Assembly (NCBI GenBank): GCA_038373885.1
Contig: JAWZYV010013021.1
Span: 107,213-171,212, forward strand
Length of the DNA: 64,000 bases
DNA from: Cheiracanthium punctorium
Taxonomy: Eukaryota; Arthropoda; Arachnida; Araneae; Cheiracanthiidae
Direction of reading: 5' to 3'
Shown here one piece after another: positions 23,912-34,719 of this stretch (its first letter is position 1; each line of letters starts with the position of its first letter). The notes beneath the pieces were generated by a model, which worked only from the letters and a program-made list of their open reading frames with translations, ran no database searches and had not been told where the DNA came from. A program made the translations under genes and the position numbers.

Positions 23912-24082
23912 GGGGGGGGTGAATTGCCTTCCGTGGGGGACTTTCTAAGGGATCTTAACCCGTATTTACCCGAAGTTTCGGAGAAAACGACGGTAAACTC
24001 CGAACGGTTAGGATGGCGGAAGCGACCTGGTTTTGAACCAAGCTCCTTCCGTCTTCCAGCTGAGAGCACAAACGCGTTCAAC
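23912..24082 (-). repeat. tRNA-derived SINE, copy 2
   Basis: On the minus strand it has a B box GGTTCAAAACC (24029-24039) and shares CTAACCGTTCGGAGTTTACC and the downstream GGGTTAAGATCCCTTAGAAA-like body with copy 1. The A-box region (GTGCTCTCAGCTGGAAGAC) has diverged. Confidence 0.72.
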
Positions 24083-24308
24083 AACTCAAAAACTATTTAA
24101 ATAGAAAATATAATTTAAATCCTGTTATGGCACAGCTCCGAGCAATTTCATTAAAAAAATAGTAGCAATGAAATCTACGATTTTGTGGACTAAAATGACC
24201 GCTACTAAAGTAGATCTATGTTTAGTCGGATTTCCCTTTTTATTTTTTCTTTTCAATTATTACTGGGGTGAAAACAGGTAGATGAGAAGATGGACGCTAC
24301 GAGCACCC

Positions 24309-24593
24309 TTAACCCATTTATGCCTAGTGTCCCTTTTTTGGGACGGCATTTTCACTACCAGTCGAAAACGTTATTTATTTTTCCTATCCTTTATTCACGA
24401 GTATTGAACCTCAAACCCACAAAATATTTTAACTTGAACAAGTAGGATGTTGACATTTCAATTTTTTATACAAAATAATTTTAAAAGAAATCGTGCCTTG
24501 TTCAAGAAGATGACATCAGAAATTTATCTATTATTGCTGGTATTAGCAAAAATCGAAGAAAGCCGCAAAAATATCTGGGCACAAATGGGTTAA
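24309..24593 (+). repeat. TTAA-flanked MITE, copy 5
   Basis: Begins at the TTAA that ends the larger TIR element, so the two share a target site. The right end is GGGCACAAATGGG then TTAA, followed by another fragment of the GTAGCGTCC terminus family in inverse orientation. Confidence 0.88.
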
Positions 24594-24678
24594 TGGGATG
24601 GACGCTATGAGCACGACCGCTACCAAGCACGGAAGTAGATGGGAGTGACGGGCACGAGAAAAGCGGCGCGGTGGCTTT

Positions 24679-24763
24679 GATGGATGAGAGGGCGTGGTTG
24701 ACACTGATGGATGAGAGGGCGTGGTTGACATTGACGGATGAGTGAGCGTGGTTTGTGACGTCA
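24679..24763. repeat. 27-bp tandem repeat ending at a CRE palindrome
   Basis: Three copies of a 27-bp unit (GATGGATGAGAGGGCGTGG...) start at 24679, 24706 and 24733. The last runs into TGACGTCA (24756-24763), a perfect cAMP-response-element palindrome. Local GC is high. Either a fragment of regulatory DNA or part of a repeat. Confidence 0.6.
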
Positions 24764-24794
24764 CGAGTCGAGTTGAAATGTTTTAAGCTGGATG

Positions 24795-25330
24795 TTGAGC
24801 TGTTTTTTGCTTGATATCGAGTCTGCTAGATATTTTTGGTTTCGTTTTCAATTTTTTTTGTTATTTTATGATTGGCAACACTTTACGAGTTTCGGAATCG
24901 GTTTTTTTTCGGATTCCGATTTTTTTTTCTGAGAATACCGGACGATTCTCGGTCGTTATTGGTCGAAAAGTTTCTTTTGTGGGAATGGCAACGGATGGGT
25001 TGAGTTGTTTTTGAGCTGTATGTCGAGTCTGCCACAAGTTTAAGTTACGAAATCGGACTGAAATTTTTCCGATTTTTTTCTTAAAATATTGGACGAGTGC
25101 CACCAGTCATTGGTTGAAAAGTTTCTTTTTCCAGGAATTGCAACGGATCAGTTGAGTTGTTTCGGAGCTTGCTGTTGAGTCTGCTAATTTAGGTTTCGGA
25201 ATTGGACTTTGAAAATATTATCTTAACTAAAATTAAGGTTAAACGCAACGTTAAAGGTAACCGATTGCGATATAATTTACAAAAGTGCGTTGGCAACACT
25301 GTCTAAATTCAGTCTGAGTCTTACCTGATC
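24795..25330. repeat. Degenerate ~150-200-bp repeats
   Basis: The phrase GTTGAG(C/T)TGTTT...GAGTCTGC recurs at about 24795, 25000 and 25150, each followed by a segment containing a TTTCGGAAT-like or ACGAAATCGG-like phrase and AAAAGTTTCTTTT. No coding sequence is seen. Confidence 0.5.
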
Positions 25331-25389
25331 GGTGTAGCACGTGCGTAAGTTTTTTTAATAGAATTTTTGTCTTTTAAGCGTTAAACTTT

Positions 25390-25963
25390 ATGATGGAATA
25401 CAGTAATAATAATTTATGTTTTAGATATTTTAAACTGTTCGACGATCAAAAAGCCTGGAAGTATTTTAGGGCTTTAGAAAAGGGAATTATTTATTTAGAT
25501 AAAAAACGCACGGAATTAAATCTACGGCAGGCGGTATACTATTCCACATAAGCTGGCAGCTTTCGGAGATTTTGGACTTTCATATACTTTTAGCGGCATG
25601 AGAATAAGCGCAAGATGCTGGACCCCATTGCTGTTAAAAATCAACAAAGAAGTAGAGGACGAAACTGGTGAACATTTTAATTTTGTGTTAATTAATCGCT
25701 GTGAGAATGGTAAAGACAGAATTTCTCCGCACAAGGATAATGAGAAAGAACTTAATCCTAAAGCACCAATTGCATCTATATCGCTGGGGCAAAAGCGAAC
25801 TTTTTTATTCATCAGAAAAGGTTATGAAACTAAGAAAATTGTTCTGTAAATTGGCAGTTTATTGTTGATGAACCACCCAACAAATAATTTTTGGCATCAT
25901 TCACAACCGAAATGCAAAGCTCTGTTACCCATAATAAATTTAACATCCAGGCAAATGAAATAA
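25390..25963 (+). pseudogene. ALKBH2-like 2OG-Fe(II) dioxygenase, broken
   Basis: It starts at ATGATGGAATAC and is intronless. After a one-base frameshift near 25520 the frame reads FGDFGLSYTFSGMRISARCW and then FNFVLINRCENGKDRISPHK. The HxD iron ligands are in SPHKDNE, a further segment is APIASISLGQKRTFLF, and the distal His is in NHPTNNFWHHS. These match the AlkB family, nearest ALKBH2, which removes alkyl adducts from DNA bases. A stop at about 25847 separates the two iron-binding halves, and the usual Arg of the 2OG-binding strand appears changed (LLPIINLTSR). It is either a retrocopy of a host gene or cargo of the adjacent Polinton; position alone does not decide. Confidence 0.75.
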
Positions 25964-26505
25964 TAAGTTATTTAATGCAAACACTTAATTTCCTATTAAC
26001 CTAAATTCTGTAAATCATAATTTTGAAAAAAGAAAATAATTAAATGAAAAAAGCGATTTTAATATGTGTACTTGATTGAGCTCATTATATATAAGACTTG
26101 AATTTTAATCGATTTTCATTACAGAAAAACACTAATAACAATAATAATAATAATTGCATAAGGAATTCTTTACGCGCATGTTGTAATATTTCTCTGTTAA
26201 CGAAGTGAGAAAATTCTCGAAGATGTTTACGGAGGAACGTTATTGCTTCAGTAAGTAAGACGACGTGTTTCGTTATTAGTGTAGCAACCGTTGGTGGAAA
26301 AGGAATTTCTAAGGGGATTAACAGTCTCAGGAGACTTAGGGGGAGAAGCACCTATTGATACGTCAGAGTGGATACTTTCACCAGCTCTTACACGTGTTGG
26401 GAACCTGTTTAGGAAAGGGTATTACAACTTTTAAGCATTAATTTCACACAGCGCGACTCAGTTTCTGAAATTTCCTTTTCCCCGCAACGCTCGTTGTCGT
26501 GTCAG
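25964..26505. other. Gap between ALKBH2-like remnant and Polinton genes
   Basis: Mostly AT-rich; includes an (AATAAT) tract near 26135-26155. No gene seen, and no terminal inverted repeat matching the right side of the Polinton could be found by eye. Confidence 0.4.
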
Positions 26506-26513
26506 CCTTAGTA

Positions 26514-26527
26514 GTATATATATATAA
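26514..26527 (+). promoter_or_regulatory. TATA-like stretch before the first Polinton ORF
   Basis: TATATATATATAA lies about 40 bp upstream of ATG 26562, at the end of a GC-richer segment. It could be a promoter or simply a dinucleotide run. Confidence 0.3.
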
Positions 26528-26561
26528 TTCAAGGTAATATTTATTCATTTAATTTACAATT

Positions 26562-26831
26562 ATGGAGAATCTCACTGGTAGTCAATTACAATTTATGGAC
26601 GATTTGCCACAATTTTCTTCTATTTATTTCAATGGGTATTCTGTAGAGCAGTTAGACGCTCCAGAAAAGTCGTTGCCTGTTATGCCTACGCCTTCTCCGC
26701 TGAATGTGTCAGTGACACTTCCGGAAACATCCCCTCGGTCTTTAGACTTCGACCTATTAAGCCAAGAAGACTTGGCCTTTCTTGATCAGTTAGTCGAGAA
26801 GGATAAAACCATTGAATTTAATGGTTACTAA
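26562..26831 (+). pseudogene. Duplicated acidic N-terminal module (Polinton)
   Basis: A 90-codon frame (MENLTGSQLQFMDDLPQF start) contains PTPSPLNVSVTLPETSPRSL and LSQEDLAFLDQLVEKD. The same module recurs 188 bp downstream at the start of the zinc-finger frame, so this copy arose by local duplication. The stop at 26829 and loss of frame separate it from the rest. Function is unknown; the acidic amphipathic segment is the kind found in interaction or activation motifs. Confidence 0.55.
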
Positions 26832-26860
26832 ACGTCACAGTTGTTTGATCCAGAGAAGTC

Positions 26861-27439
26861 TTGCATTTTATGCCCACGCCTTCTCCGATGAATGTGCCAG
26901 CGACACCACCGGAAACTTCCCCTCAGTCTTTATACTTCGACCTATTGAGCCAAGAAGACTTGGAATTTCTGGATCAATTAGTCGAGCAGGATGAAGCCAT
27001 AGAATTTAATGGTTACACCACATCACAGCTGTTTGATCCCGAAGCCAGTATACCAACTTTCGAAGTCCCGATGGATGTTGTGGAAGAAGCACCTGCTCAT
27101 ATGGAAGGAGCCGGATTGATAAAGAGTGTTCTCGAGGCAGCTACGAGTTCAAAGGCTGTGAAAGAACCCACACCACCGCCCAAAACATCTAAACGACACG
27201 TTTGCAATGCCTGCGGTAAAACGCTTTCCAGAAAACGGGATCTGAAAAAGCACGTGAAGACAGTTCACGAAAAATCAAAGGAGCACACTTGTGTCATATG
27301 CAAAGAGAGTTTCGTAAGAAATGACATTTTGCTGCGTCACATGCGAACTCATGAAAGAAAGCGCTCTAGAGAAATTACTTCCCAGGATCCACCAACGAAA
27401 AGACCTGAACCCGAATCTACCCGAATTTCAGTCTTCTAA
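26861..27439 (+). pseudogene. C2H2 zinc-finger N-terminal part of Polinton PolB
   Basis: The frame opens with the second copy of the acidic module (LSQEDLEFLDQLVEQD). It then has two C2H2 fingers: CNACGKTLSRKRDLKKHVKT (about 27202-27265) and CVICKESFVRNDILLRHMRT (about 27292-27350). A frameshift before 27439 leads into the next frame, where the polymerase N-terminal region continues. C2H2 fingers in front of protein-primed PolB are common in arthropod Polintons as I know them. It probably belongs to the same polypeptide as the polymerase and would bind DNA; a separate regulator is the alternative. Confidence 0.65.
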
Positions 27440-30400
27440 GCCGGAATTAGAATCCTCTCATCCGGAATTGCAGCAGACGGAAGAAGCTTTCAACGGACTA
27501 ATGGAAACTTTCCGATTCGACAATACCGAAAAGTTTAAGGACATAAAGTCATTCTTAAAAGATATAGAACCTCGAGTAATACGAGGACTGAGTAAAGCGA
27601 TTTCTACCATGGAGATCAAAACGAACTTTCGCCTTCTTTGTCGGTATCAAAAAACATCTAACGAAGAAACGGTCGAAGAAATTAAATGCTTCAAAACCAA
27701 AAATGAAATGGTTCTTTCTTCGCATGATTTATCCGAACTCTACTCGCGAGTATGCGAAAAACTAAAAAAAGAAGCTTCCGAATTTGAAGGAAAAGATTAT
27801 GGATGGAGGTTAATCGAAGTTAATTATTTAGAATTCAAGACTAACAGGTCCTTTAAGAGCCGATAATTATATTCCTCTCCCTAAAAAAATTAAAAGAAAA
27901 CAAGCGGTGGTAAATGTTAAGAATTCCGTTAAGATGTGTTTCAAATGGGCGGTGCTTTCAGCTTTACAACCCCTCTAGTGATCACGTTGACAGAGCTTCA
28001 AATTATACAGCGTATTCAAACACGCGGAATTTCACAGATATTTCGTTTCCAGTGCAGATATCGGACATCACCAACTTTGAAAACATGAACCGTATATCTG
28101 TAAATGTGTTCTACTTGAACAACCAGTGTCAAGAATGTCCTCTGCGAATTAGCTCGAATAAATTTCCGCAATTTGTTGATCATCTGTATCTAAAAAATCA
28201 AAATATAAACCATTACGCATGGATCAAGGACTTGTCTCGACTGGTATCTTCCCAAATTTCAAAAAGCAAGTCGAAGAAATTTGTATGTCGTCGCTGCATG
28301 AATTCATTCGGAACACTCTAGCTACTCACCAAGAACGAAATATTATGCTCTGAACACGATGCCGCTTTAGCGAAAATGCCATCTGAAGATGGAAACATGC
28401 TGAAATTGAACAACGTGAAACATCAGCAGATGATTCCGTTCGTGATAGTGGCGGACTTTGAAGCCCTCACAAAAAATTGATAATTACGAACCCAGTGGTA
28501 GTTCGTCTTATAGCATGGTGTACCAAAAAGACAAGGCAATTTGTTTTTATTATTATATAATTTACGAGAATGGTCTCTAAAAACCCCCTGTGGTTTATCG
28601 AGGTGAAGATGCGCCGCAGTTTTTCATGAAAATGCTAGTCGATGAAACGAAGGAAATTGAAAGCATGTACAAGAGTACAAAACCTATGGAAATTCTTAGG
28701 GGAGAAAAAAGCGAAATCACGAAGCCTCCTCCACTTGCTATATCTGCGGGGGTGGTTTTTCAAAGGAAAACGGGAATGTCGCGGAGCACAACTACTTGAC
28801 GGGTGAATACAGAGGAGCTGCATGTAACAGCTGCAATTCGAAGTTTAAGCTCCCACATTTCATTCCCGCGTTATTCCATGATTTGTCTGGGTACGACTCG
28901 CACTTTACAGTTAAAGAATTGGGATTTGACAAAAAACAGATATCTGTTATTGCAGAAAATGAAGCGAAATACATATTGTTCAGCAAAACAATCGGAAAAA
29001 CTCAAATTAGATTCGTGGACAGTTTTAGGTTCATGTCTTCAAGCTTGGAATCGTTAGCGAAATACCTAGACGCTAATGAATTTAAGTACATGAAAAAGTT
29101 TTTTCCACCCTCCAAAGTAGAACTTTTGCTTCGGAAAGGAGTGTTTCCGTACGATTACATGGATAGCAAACAGAAATTAGAAGAGACCACACTCCCACCT
29201 AAGGAGTTTTACAGCATTTTAAACGAATCAGAAATTTCCGATGAGGATTACGAGCATGCTGTTACGGTCTGGAAGCAATTCGATTTTAAAAATTTAGGAG
29301 AATATATGGTACAGTACGTGAAAACCGATGTTTTACTTTTGGACGATGTTCTCCAAGCTTTCAGAAAAAAATGCTTCGAAACGTACGGGTTAGAAATGGC
29401 GTGTTATTACACATCTCCGGGTATTTCCTGGGATGCCATGCTGAAACATACAAAAATTGACATCGAGCTTTTGACGGATTACGAAAAGTTGCTGTTTATA
29501 GAACGAGGCATTCGAGGAGGCGTTTCGCAGTGCAACTATAAATACACTCGTGCCAACTACAAATTTATGTCCGATTTCTATCGCCATAAAACGGAATCGT
29601 TCCTTATTTATCTAGATTCCAATAATTTATATGGCTGGGCAATGTGTCTATCGCTTCCTCTAAATTATTTCCAGTGGTGTTCCGTCGATATTGATGTACA
29701 GAATATTCCGGACGATGCCGGAAAGGGTTACATTCTCGAAGTAGACCTGGTTTATCCCACTCATCTCCATGAAAAACACAATGAATGCCCGTTAGCTCCC
29801 GCAAGTGAAATCCCCCAGGTTGTAAAGAAAAGACTCATGCTGACATTACAAGATAAAAAAAGATATGTGGTGCATTACAGAAACCTCAAAATCTACATGA
29901 AGCATGGATTACAAATCGAGCGCGTACACAGAGTGTTACAGTTTACGCAGAAACCCTTTTTAAAACCCTATATCGAGCACAACACCAATCTTAGAAAAGC
30001 GGAAAAGAACAATTTTGAAAAAAAACTTTTATAAGTTAATGAATAACAGCGTGTTTGGCAAATGCATGGAAGACGAGAGAAGAAGGAAAGACATACGACT
30101 GTGCTATAATAGTCGAAGCGCTGAAAAGTTAATAGCGGAACCCAATTTTCCGGAGAGAACAATTTTTTCTCCCTCCCTAGCTGCTATACATATGCAGAAA
30201 AATGAAGTCCTTTTCAAAAAACCGATATCGATAGGCATGGCTATTCTAGACGTCTCGAAGACATTAATGTATTCATTCTATTATGAATTCATGATGCCCT
30301 CTTACAACCGAAAATTTAAGTTACTGTACACTGATACCGACTCCTTCATATTTAAAATTGACACTCACGATTTATATGACGATATAAAACACAACATAGA

Positions 30401-30812
30401 AAAGTTTGATATGTCGGACTACAGAGAAAATAATCCGTATTCAATACCTCGAGTGAATAAAAAGACAGTAGGTCTGATGAAAGACGAGTGCAATGGCTCT
30501 ATTATGACAGAATTTGCGAGATTACGAAGCAAAGTGTACAGCTTCAAACTCATGAATGATGATAAAACCTCAAAAAAAAATTAAAGGGGGTAAAAAGAGC
30601 AGCTCTCCAAAAAAGAATTCATTTCGAAGGCTACAAAGAATGACTAATGCAACGAAGTGAAAAAATGACCTGTATGCGTATTGTAAGAAGCATCAAGCAT
30701 GAGATATTTAGTTGTAAAGTAAATAAATTAGCGCTTTCGTCTCACGACTAGATTTATCTGTGAGGACGGTATATCCACATTGGCTTGGGGCCATTTTAAA
30801 ATACCACTGTAA
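27370..30812 (+). pseudogene. Protein-primed DNA polymerase B (pPolB) of the Polinton
   Basis: The coding region passes through at least six frames. The N-terminal region contains MNRISVNVFYLNNQ and HYAWIKDLSRL. The exonuclease motif VIVADFEAL lies near 28441. Polymerase motif A is LDSNNLYGWAM near 29611, motif B KLMNNSVFGKCMED near 30033, and motif C LLYTDTDSFIF near 30323. The C-terminus reads EDGISTLAWGHFKI and ends at a TAA at 30810-30812. Breaks occur near 27430, 27860, 28320, 28480-28590, 28795, 30020 and 30584. An intact enzyme would replicate the element using a terminal protein as primer. The motif residues themselves are intact, so decay is by indels. Confidence 0.9.
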
Positions 30813-31707
30813 GTTAATACATATAAATATATATATATATATATGTAATAAATGTTTTTCCTTTTATTAAAAAAATTCATAAAAATGTAAAGAAAAAATT
30901 AAAAATTTTAAAAATAAGAAAAAAAAAAACCATTTCTAACTCCGCCATTGCCGGTCCACAGCCCGGATGTGAAAGGAAGATGGTAAATGACCACTTATTA
31001 AGAGTTAAAATGAATCTTGCTAACGGTGAATTGCCGCAACACCCTTATTTGTGAAATGTTTTTTTTTCTGTTGATGCTTAATATTTTATAGCTAATGAAT
31101 AGTGAATTAAAAATTTTATTTGTTTATTATAAGTTAGGTGTATTTTTAAACTAATTTATTAATATAATTTCTTGCGTAGATTATTAAATTTAGTTTCCTT
31201 TAAATAACCTCCCATTCGGCATTCCCCACGTTCTTTGTAGTTGGAGCAAAAATCTTTTTCTCAATCAGTGAAATATAACTTCCATTACTAAACACTTTTT
31301 CACCGTGAACGAGATGTTCCTTTCTTGGAAGTTGGCATGCTTAGGATTTTATTCTCTTAACTTTACACACACAGAACCTTGGTTTATTTCTTCACACCTC
31401 TCATTAAAGTTGAGATGTGAGGAAACGTTCCCGGGTTCTCCATGTTTGCACCCCTCCACTCATCTGTATTCGAATTCGCTACAGAAGCAAAAGAATTGAT
31501 ATGCTAATTGCTGTCGACTTAACCATTGGACTACAATCCTTCGTGTCTGAATGGTATAAAATTGATTTATGAATGGGGGAAGAAGGTGGGGGGATCTTTT
31601 GTATAAAAGCGAAAATGTACAGGGTTCGATTTTATTTATTAGAATGATTTTGACTAGTGAAGAAGCGCAAGCGATTAATGAGTGATGATACGTGATGAGT
31701 GGGCGAA
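30813..31707. other. Polinton spacer, no gene seen
   Basis: AT-rich sequence with a short (TA)n near 30828-30845 and A-rich tracts. No conserved ORF. It ends where a Helitron begins. Confidence 0.45.
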
Positions 31708-32877
31708 TCTATATAATAAAACAGAGTGTAAACTGTCCGTTTGTCTGTCTGTCTGTCTGTGTGTGTCTCGCGTAGCTCCGAAACGGGTGATCGTAGACCT
31801 ACCAAATTTTGTACGGAAATTCTCCAAGACGGGTCTCGACACACCTCGAAGCGATTTTTTTCGAAATTCGAATTAGAAAATGTTTTATTTTATGTTCTGT
31901 CCGATTTTTAGCGATTTTTCTTGCGTAATACATAATTACGACGGTAATTGCGCTCGCAAGAAAACGATATTTACATCATCGTATAGAGGAGAAAATTTTC
32001 TTTTAAAAAACTATTTGTTCGGACTGTGTAACATAATTTGCAGAATTTTGGGAATTTTTCAAATAAAATTAAATTTGACGCTGACTTTCGAAAAATATTT
32101 TTAAAACTGCTGCATCTTGAATTCTATCTGTCATAACTTTTTTATATTTGAGCAAAAGACGGAACACACAATTCGCCCACTTTTAAAAGAAGAACGGGGA
32201 AAAAATATAAATTAGGAGAATTTTTACGAATTTTTAAGTAAAGAAGGATTTTCATTTCAGTAGTACCTGCTTATGAGTTTCGGTTTGATATCTTGCGGTT
32301 TGGTTGTCATGGATACAGTAACAATGATTAAAATTGCCAGTTGAAAAAAATAAATAAAAATGGGTCCCGCGAGCAGACGATTTCTTTGCTTGGCTCGATT
32401 TCCTTTTACAAATACTGGATTTATTTGTGAGAAGAAAAATTAAACTGCATAATCTAGAAAAACAATTTTAAAGCCTTTATAAATAGCGCAGTCTTATCTC
32501 TTATCTCTTTTCTTTTTGTAAAGGGTTGCAAGAGCGGGTGACGCATTTTTAAAATTAAAAAAAAAATGTCCATTTCATGTAGTGTCTGAGGTATTTAATG
32601 CTAAAACGTGAACCTAAAAGACAGCATGTCTGAGGAAATAAGACATTTTGAAAGTGAGAAGTTCACTGTGCAAACGGTCCATTTTCACTTTTTTGATACC
32701 GAATGACGTTGACATAGTTTTTTTTTGTGTGTGTGTCATTATATTGCAATGATCTCAGGTTTATTACATATATGACGCAAATTTTAAGTCAAGAGTGAAA
32801 TAATTTTGCTTTTTCTAGATTCCATATCACTGGAAATTTTTCGTTTCCTACCGTGCGAAGAACGGGCACGCAGCTAG
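31708..32877 (+). mobile_element. Non-autonomous Helitron (copy c), inside the Polinton
   Basis: It starts TCTATATAATAAAACAG after an A and ends GCAGCTAG before a T. The 3' hairpin is CGTGC-GAAGAACGG-GCACG. A (TGTC)n stretch near 31742-31762 and the following TAGCTCCGAAACGGGTGA block are shared with copy a (3827-6765), and the last ~330 bp with copy b (15725-16102). At 1170 bp it lacks any Rep/helicase gene. It separates the polymerase and integrase genes of the Polinton. Confidence 0.88.
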
Positions 32878-32908
32878 TGAAAATTAATATAACAATCGTA
32901 TTGTAATG

Positions 32909-33952
32909 GAGAAAACGTATCAAGATCCGAACCACGAGGCAAGTTTTGGTGGTTTAAATGCTTTGTACCGTTCTGCTCGAGGAAGAGTAAGCAAACCGCA
33001 GATACAGAAATAGCTACAAGGCGTGGATGCGTACACGCTTCACAAACCGGCCCGAAGGAAATTCCCTACAAATCGTGCGATTGTCCTTTCAAAGGATCAT
33101 CAGTGGCAAGCTAATCTTGTGGACCTATCTAGTTTAAAGCAATACAATGACGAATACAAATATCTATTAAATTGTATCGATATTCTAAGTAAGTACAACT
33201 GGTCGGTTCTGCTTAAAACGAAACGTGGGGAAGATATCGTAAAGGCCTTTGAATCTATATTTTTAGAACTCAAGCCGCTCATTTTGCAGGCTGAACAAGG
33301 TACTGAATTTATAAATGCAAAATTTCAGTCCTTTTTAAAACGACACAACGTACGATTTTTCACAACGTGTAATAATACGAAAGCATCTATTGTAGAAAGA
33401 TTTAATCGTTCTTTGAAAACAAAAATGTGGAAATATTTTACAAAAAATCGCACTTATCGGTACTCGGATGTTTTAGAACAACTCATGCATAATTATAATC
33501 ATACTTACCACTCGAGTATCAAACGAGCGCCCGCAGAAGTGACAGAGTCTAACGAGCCGGATGTGTGGTTTACCTTATACGGTGGTATGAAAAATGCAAA
33601 GGAAAAGCCTTGTGTTTTTAAAGTGGGAGATACAGTACGTGTATCCGAGCATAAATTGACCTTTGAGAAAGGATATGAAACCAACTGTTCCGAAGAATTG
33701 TTTATCGTGACAGAATACGTACCGAGAGACATCCCTGTTTATCGGATCAAGGACTTAATGGACGAACCTATTATGGGAACGTTTTACCCGCAAGAACTTC
33801 AAAAAGTACAACCCAAGGAGAAATTTAATGTAGAAAAAATATTGAGAAACCGAACTAAACAAGGTCAATTAGAATACTTTGTGTCATTTAGAGGTTATCC
33901 TAAAAAGTTTAATCAGTCGATTCCATCCGAAGATTTGTTTCGGTATAAATAA
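32909..33952 (+). pseudogene. Polinton integrase with chromodomain
   Basis: The start is at ATG 32909 (MEKTYQDPNHEASFGGLNAL). An in-frame TAG occurs near 33012, then 309 codons are open. The retroviral-type core shows the first acid in NLVDLSSL, the position of the second in QAEQGTEFINAKF and the third in ASIVERFNRSLKTKMWKYFT. At the second position the usual Asp appears as Glu. A C-terminal chromodomain (EKILRNRTKQGQLEYFVSFR) follows. Role: insertion of the element with 6-bp duplications, perhaps guided by the chromodomain to histone marks. The stop and the substitution suggest it is inactive. Confidence 0.9.
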
Positions 33953-33984
33953 AGGAATTTTCAAATAAAAAAATCATTTGCCAC

Positions 33985-34717
33985 GATGTCCTTCTACCTA
34001 ACACTTCCGAGCGATAGCTCTATAAATTATTTTCCAGAGAATAAAATTTTCCATTTTATCACCCGTTTACCAGTTCCCATCGAAAGGGGAATGGGAAGTT
34101 GGCTTAACAGAATTTATGTACCCACATACCTGGTACAATGTGAATCCTCAAAATAATTTGATCGGATTTGATTTGGGCGACGGAAAAGTACTCGGCAGAC
34201 GTGTACCACCTGGATTTTATGACTCAGTTTTCGACGTTTTAGATGCCATTCGCATTAAAGACATTGAAAATAAAATATCTTTTTAATCCTATAACGAAAC
34301 GCGTTCGTATTGTAGTGAAAAATAAAGCGAGAGTCATTCTAGAAGACGGTTTATCTCAACTGTTAGGTTTCGATCCCTGCGAAATTCAAACTTTTGAAGA
34401 AAACATAGAAACAACGGAAGAAAGCCCCTACGCTGCAGATCTTTGCGCTCATTATCGGGTGCTGATGGTGTATTCAGACATTGTAGAACCTCAAATAGTA
34501 GGTGATGTGTTAGCACCTCTGTTGCGTATCATTAATGTGACCGGGAGAGACGGCGAAATAATTAATTCAGTTTGATCGACCGCATTACTTACCCATTAGC
34601 AGAAAAACAATTGATACTCTCGAAATCGTTTTAAGGATCCACACTGGCGAATTAGCACCATTCGAACGTGGGCGTTCATACGTGAAACTTCATTTTAGGC
34701 AGAAATATCTCTCCTAG
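33985..34717 (+). pseudogene. Polinton minor capsid (penton-like) protein
   Basis: The start MSFYLTLPSDSSINYFPEN is typical of the minor capsid protein of arthropod Polintons as I recall it. A frameshift near 34090 moves coding to a frame with GLTEFMYPHTWYNVNPQNN. Another near 34240 joins the 110-codon frame with ITKRVRIVVKNKARVIL and AHYRVLMVYSDIVEPQIVGD. A last shift near 34573 gives RPHYLPISRKTIDTLEIV, and it ends at TAG 34715. It would form the vertices of a putative virion next to the major capsid protein encoded downstream. Three frameshifts make it non-functional. Confidence 0.75.
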
Positions 34718-34719
34718 AA

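Larger units (their letters stand above)
22992..24312. mobile_element. Second TTAA-flanked TIR element
   Basis: TTAA at 22992-22995 and 24309-24312 bracket inverted arms that start GGGTGCTCGTAGCGTCCATC. The right arm is 24162-24308. The left arm is 22996-23113 plus 23393-23436, split by MITE copy 4. The interior carries a SINE and AT-rich sequence with no transposase. Further copies of the same terminal phrase outside it (22665-22684 and 24597-24615, inverted) show repeated nesting of this family. Confidence 0.78.

Noticed and set aside
24543..24764. Minus-strand ORF with repeated HPSxSTTP units
   Set aside because: Produced by the 27-bp tandem repeat; no homologue known to me.
31682..31876. 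ORF with LSVCLSVCLCVS
   Set aside because: Encoded by the (TGTC)n stretch at the Helitron 5' end; not a gene.
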